From NCBI GenBank assembly GCA_937928175.1, contig CALFVP010000011.1:1-5320 (forward strand): a stretch of 5,320 nt of DNA. The letters run 5' to 3'. Below, piece by piece: positions 1-5,320 of the stretch. The notes under the pieces are model-generated. The model worked only from the letters and a program-made list of their open reading frames with translations, was not told where the DNA came from and made no database searches. Position 1 is the stretch's first letter. The number at the start of each line of letters is the position of its first letter. Both the position numbers and the translations under genes were made by a program. The DNA comes from an uncultured bacterium (GTDB lineage: Bacteria > Spirochaetota > Brevinematia > DTOW01).

Positions 1-204
1 TTCAATTTTATCTATTTCAAAGATGCTTTTATTTTTTATTAGGTTTTTGATCTTTTCATTTAGATCAAAATCCGTCTTATCAATGTTTTGAGTTATTTTT
101 ATGTTTTTGATTTTGGTTTTTTCTGAATCGTAGTACGTTAAGGTAAACGAAGTCAAAATTGTTAAGGACATAGTTATTACGAAAACTAAGCTGAAAAAGT
201 TCAT
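1..204 (-). CDS. Probable cell-division protein FtsQ/DivIB (N-terminal part, runs off left edge)
   Basis: Translating the minus strand from ATG 204 gives 68 open residues to the window edge. Seen: a very short N-terminus, one hydrophobic segment at about residues 3-23, then a hydrophilic region. The latter contains IKNIKITQN near residues 34-42 and NKSIFEIDKIE at the end. Family knowledge: FtsQ/DivIB is a bitopic inner-membrane divisome protein with a short cytoplasmic tail, one membrane helix and an extracytoplasmic POTRA domain. That domain typically opens with a V/I-x-x-I-x-V-x-G-N strand and contains an N-I-F-x-L/I-D motif before its second helix; both are recognisable here. Its ATG overlaps the TGA of the upstream sigma gene (ATGA) and no Shine-Dalgarno is visible, so translation is probably coupled. 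The cytoplasmic tail is only a few residues, unusually short. Another single-pass POTRA protein is the main alternative, and the rest of the gene lies outside the window. Confidence 0.6.
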   Translation of the reverse strand, partial: MNFFSLVFVITMSLTILTSFTLTYYDSEKTKIKNIKITQNIDKTDFDLNEKIKNLIKNKSIFEIDKIE

Positions 205-710
205 AATTTAAACTTTTTTGTAATAATTTTTTTTATTCTCTGTATGGAATTGTCAACATATTTTTTATTTTTACCTATTTTTTTTGCAATTTCTTCGTAC
301 TTACATCCCATCATTCTTAATGTTATTATTTCTTTGTCTTCTTCTGAGAAGAGGGTATTATTTTCAATAAAGTTAGTTATTTGTACTTCAAGTATAGATA
401 AATCGATGTTAGAGTGTTTTTTATCCACTATTTCTGAATCTGATATTAATTCTAAAATTTTACTTTTCGTGGATTCGTTTTTGATTTTGTTTATTATTTC
501 GTTTTTTACACATCTGCTTATGAATGTTTCAATTTTTGCTCCTTTTGATGGGTTAAACTTATCTATTACTTCTATTGCTTTTATCATACCTTCTTGTATG
601 AGGTCGCTGGTCATAGAACTGTAATTAGGGTTTTTTTTTACAATATCCAGTACAACGTTTTTTACAACTTGGTGTATCATTTCATAGTTTAGTGATTTAT
701 TTTCAGGCAT
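201..710 (-). CDS. Short sigma-70 family RNA polymerase sigma factor, SigH-like
   Basis: Predicted 169-residue factor that would direct RNA polymerase to a specific promoter set. Seen: a region-2-like segment at about 10-77, including DLIQEGMIKAIEVIDKF (36-52), NPSKGAKIETF (53-63) and CVKNEIINKIK (67-77). A low-complexity linker follows, then a region-4 helix-turn-helix at about 116-168 with YEEIAKKIGKNKKYVDNSIQRIKK. Region 1.1 and region 3 are absent. Family knowledge: DLIQEGM and the x-x-S/D-N-x-x-Q-R-x-K end of the recognition helix resemble Bacillus SigH (Spo0H) more than ECF or housekeeping factors, though SigH is about 40 residues longer. The reading frame is open back to TTG 758, but ATG 710 is preferred: AAGGT lies 7 nt upstream of it and TTG 758 is part of a -35 box. 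The gene overlaps the ftsQ-like gene by 4 nt. The regulon and inducing signal are unknown. Confidence 0.8.
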   Translation of the reverse strand: MPENKSLNYEMIHQVVKNVVLDIVKKNPNYSSMTSDLIQEGMIKAIEVIDKFNPSKGAKIETFISRCVKNEIINKIKNESTKSKILELISDSEIVDKKHSNIDLSILEVQITNFIENNTLFSEEDKEIITLRMMGCKYEEIAKKIGKNKKYVDNSIQRIKKIITKKFKL

Positions 711-717
711 AGCGTTT

Positions 718-722
718 ACCTT
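718..722 (-). promoter_or_regulatory. Ribosome binding site that decides the sigma-factor start
   Basis: On the minus strand AAGGT is followed by 7 nt and then ATG 710. No comparable purine-rich motif precedes the more distal TTG at 758. This supports the 169-residue product over a 185-residue one. Confidence 0.6.
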
Positions 723-729
723 ATTTAAA

Positions 730-758
730 AATATAGATATTTCTAAATGTTTTTTCAA
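730..758 (-). promoter_or_regulatory. Sigma70-type promoter of the sigma-factor gene
   Basis: Minus strand: -35 TTGAAA at 758-753, a 17-nt spacer, and -10 TATATT at 735-730. Transcription would begin near 723, giving a leader of about 13 nt that still contains the AAGGT ribosome binding site. A run of seven A residues (776-770 on this strand) lies just upstream of the -35 and could act as an UP element. The -35 TTG is the same TTG that opens the longest ORF, which argues against that start. A+T richness makes chance -10 matches common, but the hexamer and spacing combination is good. Confidence 0.6.
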
Positions 759-834
759 TAATAAAGTAGTTTTTTTATTATCGTAACATTGAATTTGTTA
801 GATAAAGGTAATTTTTTTATTTTGTGGTATATTC

Positions 835-864
835 TTGATATTATGTGATGTAAGGAAGTATAAT
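835..864 (+). promoter_or_regulatory. Sigma70-type promoter of the TPR gene
   Basis: Plus strand: -35 TTGATA at 835-840, an 18-nt spacer, and a consensus -10 TATAAT at 859-864. The start point would fall around 871, only a few bases before ATG 874, so the message would be leaderless or nearly so. A competing candidate is an extended -10, TGGTATATT, at 825-833 with no convincing -35. It would start transcription near 840 and give a leader of about 35 nt holding AAGGAAG (852-858), which is too far from ATG 874 for normal use. Confidence 0.5.
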
Positions 865-873
865 AGTGGTTGT

Positions 874-1590
874 ATGCCTAAGGGTTCATTAAAGGTAGTA
901 GCGATTGCAATTCTTTGTTTATTTTCGTTTTTTGTAGGGTATCAATTAGGTTTAGTAAATACACCTCAGAAGGCGGTTAAGGATAGAGCTAAGGAGTTAG
1001 TGGATAAAAATAGGAAAGGTGAGGCTATAAAAAATTTAGAACTTGGTAGAAGGGAGTTACAGATTGTTATAGATTCTGTTGAGTTAGATGTTTACAGAGC
1101 GGAAATTTTGAAAAATTTAGCAAGACATTACTTTATGAGGGATATGTGGGGGCTTGCAGTTGAAAATGCGCAGAAAGCTATAAGTTTTTTGCCTACGGAT
1201 TCTAGTCTATACTTTATAATAGGTGTGTCTTTGTTTCAGTTATCGAAGGTTGCAGAAAATAGATCCAGTGAGTATATAGATAGAGCGGAAATCAATTTAG
1301 AGAAAGCAATAAAAATAAATCCAGATTATTTTGATGCTAGGTACTCTCTTGCTATAGTTAAGATAGAAAAAGGAGATTTCAAATCAGCTTTAGAGCATTT
1401 AAATTACGTTTTGAATATAGAACCTAGGAATGTTTCAGCTCTGTTTGCTAGGGCAAGAGTATATTACGAACTTAACGAGCTTCTTAAAGCAAGGGACGAC
1501 TATTCCAAACTTTTAGAAATACTCTTGCCCAACGACCCAAGAAGAAAAAAAGTTATTAAAAACATCGAAATAATTGATTCTAGTATGTAA
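874..1590 (+). CDS. Membrane-anchored tetratricopeptide-repeat protein of unknown function
   Basis: 238 residues from ATG 874. Seen: a basic N-terminus (MPKGSLK), a hydrophobic helix at about residues 8-28 that reads as an uncleaved signal anchor, and a charged linker. Four TPR-like helix pairs follow, at about 76-109, 110-151 (with an insertion of about 8 residues near KVAENRSSEYID), 152-185 and 186-219. Each ends in or near the usual A-x-x-x-P/N-P signature, for example KAIKINPD and NYVLNIEPRN. No catalytic motif is visible. By family, TPR arrays are protein-binding scaffolds; with this anchor the array would most likely sit on the extracytoplasmic side, as in many envelope-assembly proteins. 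The partner is unknown. The frame is open to TTG 835, but that codon lies in the -35 box, so the extra 13 residues are probably not made. It is divergent from the sigma gene and convergent with the aldolase gene. Confidence 0.8.
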   Translation: MPKGSLKVVAIAILCLFSFFVGYQLGLVNTPQKAVKDRAKELVDKNRKGEAIKNLELGRRELQIVIDSVELDVYRAEILKNLARHYFMRDMWGLAVENAQKAISFLPTDSSLYFIIGVSLFQLSKVAENRSSEYIDRAEINLEKAIKINPDYFDARYSLAIVKIEKGDFKSALEHLNYVLNIEPRNVSALFARARVYYELNELLKARDDYSKLLEILLPNDPRRKKVIKNIEIIDSSM

Positions 1591-1592
1591 TT

Positions 1593-2609
1593 TTATCCTT
1601 TTAACTCTTTCATTATGTCTGGTGCTTTACCTGCACTGAATAGAACTTTTTCGTTTTTGTAAGAGTAAAGTTTTATCATTTCTTCTCTAGCTGGACCTAA
1701 ATATTTTCTAGGATCAAATTCCGATGGTTTTTCTGCGAAGATTTTTCTTATTATTGAAGTCATAACTAGTCTAGCATCAGAGTCAACGTTAACTTTACAT
1801 ACAGCTGATTGAACTGCTTTTTGGATTTGATCTTCTCTTACGCCTGCAGTGTTTTCCATTTTTCCACCGTACTTATTTATGATTTCAATGTATTCTTGTG
1901 GTACAGATGAAGCTCCGTGTAATACTATTGGGAAACCAGGAAGTTTTTCTTTTATTTTCTCAAGAATATCAAGTCTTAAGGGTGGTACTTCTTCGCCTGG
2001 TTTGACTTTGAATTTGTAAGCTCCATGGCTTGTACCTATTGATATTGCAAGTGAATCTACACCTGTTTTTTCAACGAAGTCAACAGCTTGATCTGGGTCA
2101 GTGTATATTGATTTCTCTGAGGATACATGTTCTTCAATACCTGCTAATATACCTAATTCTCCTTCTACTGTAACATCAAATTGATGCGCAAAGTCAACAA
2201 CTTTTTTAGTTATAGCTACGTTTTCTTCGTAAGGTAAGTGAGACCCATCGATCATAACTGATGAAAAACCATTTTCAATACAATCTTTAGCTAGTTCAAA
2301 TGAATCACCGTGATCTAAGTGTAATGCTATAGGTATTTCTCCAAGCCCGTTTTGGTAAGCTATTTCTTTAGCAAATTCAACTGCACCTTTTGCAAGATAT
2401 CTTAGTAAAGTTTGGTTGGCGTACTGCCTTGCACCTTTGGAAACTTGTAATATAACTGGTGATTGAGTTAAAACACATGCTGTAAGTATTGCTTGAAGCT
2501 GTTCCATGTTATTGAAGTTATAAGCTGGTACAGCAAACCCCTTTTGGTATGCATGTTTAAACATTACTCTTGTATTGTAAAACCCAAGTTCTCTGTAATG
2601 TACACTCAT
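1593..2609 (-). CDS. fba: Class II fructose-1,6-bisphosphate aldolase
   Basis: 338-residue zinc-dependent aldolase that interconverts fructose-1,6-bisphosphate with dihydroxyacetone phosphate and glyceraldehyde-3-phosphate in cytoplasmic glycolysis/gluconeogenesis. Seen: the LDHGDS motif at 98-103, with Asp99 the expected proton donor and His100 a zinc ligand; VEGELG at 148-153; GTSHGAYKF at 192-200 with His195, and LHGASS at 230-235 with His231, as the other zinc ligands; and KVNVDSDAR at 272-280 for phosphate and substrate binding. INKYGGKM (244-251) and FDPRKYLGPAR (298-308) mark the longer class II subgroup shared by various bacteria and amitochondriate protists such as Giardia, rather than the E. 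coli FbaA or GatY types. All key residues are present and the length is normal. It has its own promoter and a strong Shine-Dalgarno, consistent with high expression. Its stop lies 2 nt from the stop of the convergent TPR gene. Confidence 0.96.
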   Translation of the reverse strand: MSVHYRELGFYNTRVMFKHAYQKGFAVPAYNFNNMEQLQAILTACVLTQSPVILQVSKGARQYANQTLLRYLAKGAVEFAKEIAYQNGLGEIPIALHLDHGDSFELAKDCIENGFSSVMIDGSHLPYEENVAITKKVVDFAHQFDVTVEGELGILAGIEEHVSSEKSIYTDPDQAVDFVEKTGVDSLAISIGTSHGAYKFKVKPGEEVPPLRLDILEKIKEKLPGFPIVLHGASSVPQEYIEIINKYGGKMENTAGVREDQIQKAVQSAVCKVNVDSDARLVMTSIIRKIFAEKPSEFDPRKYLGPAREEMIKLYSYKNEKVLFSAGKAPDIMKELKG

Positions 2610-2614
2610 CTTCT

Positions 2615-2622
2615 ACCTCCTC
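2615..2622 (-). promoter_or_regulatory. Strong Shine-Dalgarno of the aldolase gene
   Basis: Minus strand GAGGAGGT lies 5 nt before ATG 2609. It is by far the best ribosome binding site in the window and fixes the aldolase start. The other genes here have weak or no Shine-Dalgarno motifs. Confidence 0.9.
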
Positions 2623-2637
2623 AAAAACCTTGAATAT

Positions 2638-2666
2638 ATTATATTTGCTAACTCCTAGAATTTCAA
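2638..2666 (-). promoter_or_regulatory. Sigma70-type promoter of the aldolase gene
   Basis: Minus strand: -35 TTGAAA at 2666-2661, exactly 17 nt of spacer, and a consensus -10 TATAAT at 2643-2638. The start point would be near 2631, giving a leader of about 22 nt that includes the strong Shine-Dalgarno. This separates aldolase transcription from the upstream uvrC-hisH-dnaG run. It is the clearest promoter in the window. Confidence 0.8.
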
Positions 2667-2668
2667 CA

Positions 2669-2681
2669 AAGTACTGTACTT
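2669..2681. promoter_or_regulatory. Perfect 13-bp palindrome beside the aldolase promoter (possible operator)
   Basis: AAGTAC-T-GTACTT has two perfect 6-bp arms around a single central base. It sits two bases upstream of the -35 box (2661-2666). Position and symmetry suit a dimeric DNA-binding protein. A 1-nt loop cannot form an RNA hairpin over the full stem and no T-run follows, so it is not a terminator. No regulator is identified, and chance occurrence in A+T-rich DNA is possible. Confidence 0.35.
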
Positions 2682-2702
2682 AAGGTATTTGTAATTTTTA
2701 TT

Positions 2703-4496
2703 TTAGTAGTTTATTTTTCTAGATTCTTTTATTTTTTTCTCTTCAAGTGTTAGTAAGTGTTTTTCTTCTAAGAGTTCTTCTATTATTTCATTATCTTCGG
2801 ATTCTTTGCTTATTCTCTCTATGATGTTTTGTATTTCTTTTTTTCTTTCGTTGATTTTCCTTATTTTGTAGACAGTAATTAAGAATTCGAAGTCATCTTT
2901 TAAGTTTTCAGAGAATACTTTTACTATCGATGATGCTTTGTTTTCTATTTCTGATTGTAGAAGGTAAAGAGTATTTACATCTTTTTCATCTACCTCTTCG
3001 TTGTTTATGTATTCTTCTAGAAATGAAAAGTAAGCTTTGATTGTATCGTTCTTGATATCTTCTAAGTCTATTTCTGCTTTGAGAGTATCAAGTAGTTTGT
3101 TATCTTTGGTTATCATGTAGGCAATTGCAAGTTCTATGTCTGGATTTGAAAGTTTTATATAGCTGGTGGTTATGTTTTCTGTTGTTACTCTTTGGTGTTT
3201 TTGGTATTTTTCAAACTCGGATTTTATTATTGTTTCGCTAATATTCATTGCTTCAGAAACTTTTCTTAAACTTTCTTCCTTGTCGTAAAGATTTTTCATC
3301 AAGGATATGATTTTAAATATTTCTAGTAAAAAGGACATTTTAGTGTTTTTTTCTCCGTATTTTATTAATTCTAGATTTTTTAGCAATAGGAAATCTATTA
3401 TATCGTATGAGTTTTTGATTAATATACTTTCATCGATTACTTCTCCGTTTGCTTCGCAATATTTTACAAATTCATCAGGATCTTTTTGGTTAACTTTTAC
3501 TATTTTGACTTCTAAGTTAGATGTAGTTAATATCAAAGGTATTGCTCTTTGAATTGAATTAATTCCTGCGTTATCTGAGTCAAAAAATAAGTACAATTTA
3601 TCTGAGATACTGTCTATAAGTTTTATTTGTTCTGAGGTTAACGATGTTCCCATTACTCCACAAACGTTTTCAATTTCATGTTTGTGTAGAGATATAACGT
3701 CAAAGTACCCTTCAACTAAGAAAGCTCTTTTTGTATCTTTTATTTTATTTTTTGCGTGGTTAAAACCAAATAAGATATTTCTTTTTTTGAACAATGGTGT
3801 TTCTGGTAAATTTATATATTTTGCTTTTTCTTCTTGTGAGAGTGTTCTTCCTGCAAACCCAATAATGTCACCGTACTCGTTTTCAATAGGTAGTGTTATT
3901 CTGTACCTGAAGAGGTCTATTGGTTTGTTTGGGGTATTTACAACTAGTTTTGATTCGAATATTGTTTCATCTGTGAAAAACTTTGATTTTAGGTATTTGT
4001 ATAAAGCATCTTTTGCTTTTGGTGCCATCCCAAATTTAAACTTTTTTGCAATGTTTTGGTTTATTCCTCTAGATTTTAGATAGTTTATTCCATCTTTGGT
4101 TTTATCTCCTTTGGTAAGGTAAAACGTAAAAAACTTCTGCGCTTCAATGTTTATTTGTTTTAGATTTGATATTAATGTTTTTGTTATTTCACTGCCTTTA
4201 TTTAAAACACTGTCAAAATTGAATCCTACTCTGTTAGCTAATTTTCTAACTGCTTCCATGAAGGAAATTTTTTCAATTTCCATTAGAAATGTGAAAACAT
4301 CACCACTTTTACCACAACCGAAACAATGGTATATTCCTTTATCTGGAGTTACGTAAAACGAAGGGGTTTTTTCGTGATGAAATGGGCATAATCCAACAAA
4401 ACCTTTACCAACTTTCTTTAATTTTACGTACTCACTTATTATATCTTCTATTATTGTCCTGTTTTTTATTTCGTATATTGCATCCTTTATATTCAT
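2703..4496 (-). CDS. dnaG: DNA primase DnaG
   Basis: 597-residue primase that makes the short RNA primers for Okazaki fragments and leading-strand starts, acting with the replicative helicase DnaB. Seen: an N-terminal CHC2 zinc-binding domain with Cys37, His40, Cys58 and Cys61, including CPFHHEKTPSF and HCFGCGKSGD. The polymerase core follows at about residues 110-255, with GFAGRTL (213-219) and KYINLPETPLF (226-236). Next is a TOPRIM domain at about 256-342 with Glu262 in VEGYFDV, Asp306 and Asp308 in DSDNAG, and KDPDEFV (338-344). Residues from about 430 on are poorly conserved, helical and charged, as expected for the helicase-binding domain. The length is typical and all catalytic residues are present. 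The ATG lies 3 nt after the hisH stop with only a weak AAGAG upstream, so translation is probably coupled to hisH. The common neighbour rpoD does not follow; the aldolase gene does. Confidence 0.97.
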   Translation of the reverse strand: MNIKDAIYEIKNRTIIEDIISEYVKLKKVGKGFVGLCPFHHEKTPSFYVTPDKGIYHCFGCGKSGDVFTFLMEIEKISFMEAVRKLANRVGFNFDSVLNKGSEITKTLISNLKQINIEAQKFFTFYLTKGDKTKDGINYLKSRGINQNIAKKFKFGMAPKAKDALYKYLKSKFFTDETIFESKLVVNTPNKPIDLFRYRITLPIENEYGDIIGFAGRTLSQEEKAKYINLPETPLFKKRNILFGFNHAKNKIKDTKRAFLVEGYFDVISLHKHEIENVCGVMGTSLTSEQIKLIDSISDKLYLFFDSDNAGINSIQRAIPLILTTSNLEVKIVKVNQKDPDEFVKYCEANGEVIDESILIKNSYDIIDFLLLKNLELIKYGEKNTKMSFLLEIFKIISLMKNLYDKEESLRKVSEAMNISETIIKSEFEKYQKHQRVTTENITTSYIKLSNPDIELAIAYMITKDNKLLDTLKAEIDLEDIKNDTIKAYFSFLEEYINNEEVDEKDVNTLYLLQSEIENKASSIVKVFSENLKDDFEFLITVYKIRKINERKKEIQNIIERISKESEDNEIIEELLEEKHLLTLEEKKIKESRKINY

Positions 4497-4499
4497 AAC

Positions 4500-5117
4500 T
4501 TAAAACTCTTTTAGGAATTTCTTTATAACGTTTTCGCCATTTGTATGACTTTTTTCTGGGTGAAATTGGATAGCAAACACGTTTTCGAAAAATACTGATG
4601 ATGTAAAAATTTCTCCATTGTATTCTGTTGTAGTGTTTATTATTTCTTGGTTTTTAGGGTTAGCGTAGTAAGAATGAACAAAGTAAAAATATTTTCCTTC
4701 GTCTTCTTTTGAAAAGAAAGGACTTTCTTTTACTACGTTTATTTGGTTCCATCCTATGTGTGGTATAGGAGTAGCAAAAGAAAATTTAATAACTTCTCCT
4801 TTAAATATACCTAAGCCTTGGTGTGTACCGTTTTCGTACCCTATTTCAAACAGTACTTGAAGACCAACACATATGCCCATGAATTTATTTCCCTTTTTTA
4901 TCCAATTTTTTATAAAAGTGTCAAGATGTTTGTTTTTAAGGTTTTTCATAACATCTCCAAAACTTCCTACTCCAGGAAGTACAATTTTTTCAGCACTGGA
5001 TAGTACTTCTATGTCTGAAGATATTATTACATCGATATTTAAACTTCTTCCAACTTTAACTATTGCGTTAAGTATACTTCTTAAATTACCTGCCCCGTAA
5101 TCAATTATACCTATCAT
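4500..5117 (-). CDS. hisH: Imidazole glycerol phosphate synthase glutamine amidotransferase subunit HisH
   Basis: 205 residues from ATG 5117. HisH hydrolyses glutamine and channels ammonia to HisF, which makes imidazole glycerol phosphate and AICAR in histidine synthesis. Seen: the family start MIGIIDYGAGNLRS; the oxyanion-strand motif PGVGSFGD (48-55); the nucleophile Cys83 in GICVGLQVLFE; PHIGWN (119-124) and YFVHSYY (145-151), typical of HisH; and His186 with Glu188 in FHPEKS completing the class I amidotransferase triad. An in-frame ATG at 5135 adds MIYNIF but comes from an 18-bp tandem duplication, so the inner ATG, which gives the conserved start, is preferred. No Shine-Dalgarno precedes either ATG. 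hisF and other his genes are not in the window. Amidotransferases of this family also serve sugar-amidination pathways, so a non-histidine role is possible. Confidence 0.9.
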   Translation of the reverse strand: MIGIIDYGAGNLRSILNAIVKVGRSLNIDVIISSDIEVLSSAEKIVLPGVGSFGDVMKNLKNKHLDTFIKNWIKKGNKFMGICVGLQVLFEIGYENGTHQGLGIFKGEVIKFSFATPIPHIGWNQINVVKESPFFSKEDEGKYFYFVHSYYANPKNQEIINTTTEYNGEIFTSSVFFENVFAIQFHPEKSHTNGENVIKKFLKEF

Positions 5118-5150
5118 AAAAATATTATAAATCATAAAAATATTATAAAT
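5115..5150. repeat. Perfect 2 x 18-bp tandem repeat spanning the hisH start
   Basis: Two identical, directly adjacent 18-bp units occupy 5115-5132 and 5133-5150. Read on the minus strand each unit contains TATAAT followed by six bases and then ATG. The duplication therefore gives two in-frame start codons (5135 and 5117), each preceded by the same -10-like hexamer. Because 18 is a multiple of 3, the frame is kept and the longer form gains six residues. Confidence 0.9.
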
Positions 5151-5159
5151 GATTTTTTT

Positions 5160-5320
5160 TTAGTTTTGTTTTTTCAGTGATTTGGATTTTACATTTCTTA
5201 TAAAGGTATTACCAAACCTATGTGCTTCGTCTCTTACTCTTTGTAGTAACCTCAAGGCGTAAGAATTTCTTGGTAATGTTAGCTCCTTGCCATCTGGAAA
5301 TACTATTTTTTCTTCTTGTT
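5160..5320 (-). CDS. uvrC: Excinuclease ABC subunit UvrC, C-terminal end (runs off right edge)
   Basis: The last 52 codons before TAA at 5160-5162. Seen: LTLPRNSYALRLLQRVRDEA followed directly by HRFGNTFIRNVKSK, which closely follows the UvrC consensus LPR-x-S-x-A-L-x-L-L-Q-R-I-R-DEAHRFA-I-T-x-H-R. Family knowledge: this block belongs to the RNase H-like endonuclease domain that makes the 5' incision in nucleotide excision repair, and the conserved His of DEAHRF is part of the active-site region. Odd: the protein stops about 15 residues after this block (ending KSKSLKKQN). A canonical UvrC continues for roughly 50-70 residues with a tandem helix-hairpin-helix domain. Only a few tens of bases separate this stop from hisH, so the missing domain cannot be encoded just downstream in another frame. 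hisH and dnaG follow on the same strand, probably in one operon. Confidence 0.9.
   Translation of the reverse strand, partial: QEEKIVFPDGKELTLPRNSYALRLLQRVRDEAHRFGNTFIRNVKSKSLKKQN

Noticed and set aside
244..624. Plus-strand open frame of 126 codons opposite the sigma gene
   Set aside because: It lies entirely antisense to a well-supported sigma factor. It is a low-complexity hydrophobic translation of A+T-rich coding sequence, with no ribosome binding site or motif.
758..781. Inverted repeat ATAATAAA / TTTATTAT with an 8-nt spacer in the divergent region
   Set aside because: The arms are only A and T in a region that is nearly all A+T, so such symmetry is expected by chance. It is noted only as a weak possible operator.
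2682..2702. Terminator after dnaG
   Set aside because: No stem-loop followed by a T-run is visible. The only symmetry nearby (2669-2681) has a 1-nt centre.
3307..4356. Three plus-strand open frames opposite dnaG
   Set aside because: They are antisense to conserved primase domains, their hydrophobic composition mirrors the Lys/Glu/Ile-rich sense frame, and none has a recognisable start signal.
4818..5100. Two overlapping plus-strand open frames opposite hisH
   Set aside because: They are antisense to the conserved HisH N-terminus and active-site region and read as frame shadows.
5133..5162. Possible rho-independent terminator between uvrC and hisH
   Set aside because: On the transcribed strand the run is of A residues, not T, and there is no G+C stem. 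Read-through from uvrC into hisH is more likely.
1..5320. Undescribed defence system, mobile element, CRISPR array or RNA gene
   Set aside because: No transposase, terminal inverted repeats, spaced direct repeats, tRNA-like or rRNA-like segment was seen. All sizeable stretches are accounted for by housekeeping or regulatory genes, and every gap is shorter than about 170 nt.

Overview
The window looks like part of the chromosome of an A+T-rich bacterium that uses the standard genetic code: TGG encodes Trp, and both TAA and TGA serve as stops. The phylum cannot be fixed from this sequence. The long class II aldolase (the subgroup also found in anaerobes and amitochondriate protists) and the divergent short sigma factor would suit an anaerobic lineage such as a spirochaete-like or fusobacterium-like group. 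That placement is inference only.

Layout. Right end (minus strand): the 3' end of uvrC, then hisH, then dnaG. They are tightly packed, with about 24-42 nt and then 3 nt between genes, and probably form one operon for DNA repair, a glutamine amidotransferase and replication priming. After dnaG comes a 93-nt gap carrying a near-consensus sigma70 promoter and a strong Shine-Dalgarno sequence for a minus-strand class II fructose-bisphosphate aldolase gene. That gene meets a plus-strand gene for a membrane-anchored TPR protein tail to tail, with only 2 nt between the stop codons. To the left of the TPR gene is a divergent promoter region. From it a short SigH-like sigma-70 family factor is read on the minus strand. 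This gene overlaps by 4 nt (ATGA) the start of a gene running off the left edge, whose first 68 residues look like the N-terminal membrane anchor and POTRA domain of FtsQ/DivIB.

The longest ORFs for the sigma and TPR genes begin at TTG codons, but both TTGs coincide with the -35 boxes of good promoters. I therefore place both starts at downstream ATGs (710 and 874). hisH has two in-frame ATGs created by a perfect 2 x 18-bp tandem duplication, and I use the inner one.

Most of the window is housekeeping. I see no mobile element, CRISPR array, tRNA, rRNA or obvious defence system. The points worth following up are a UvrC that ends without its C-terminal helix-hairpin-helix domain, the hisH start duplication, the sigma-factor/ftsQ coupling, a probable near-leaderless TPR mRNA, and a palindrome abutting the aldolase promoter.
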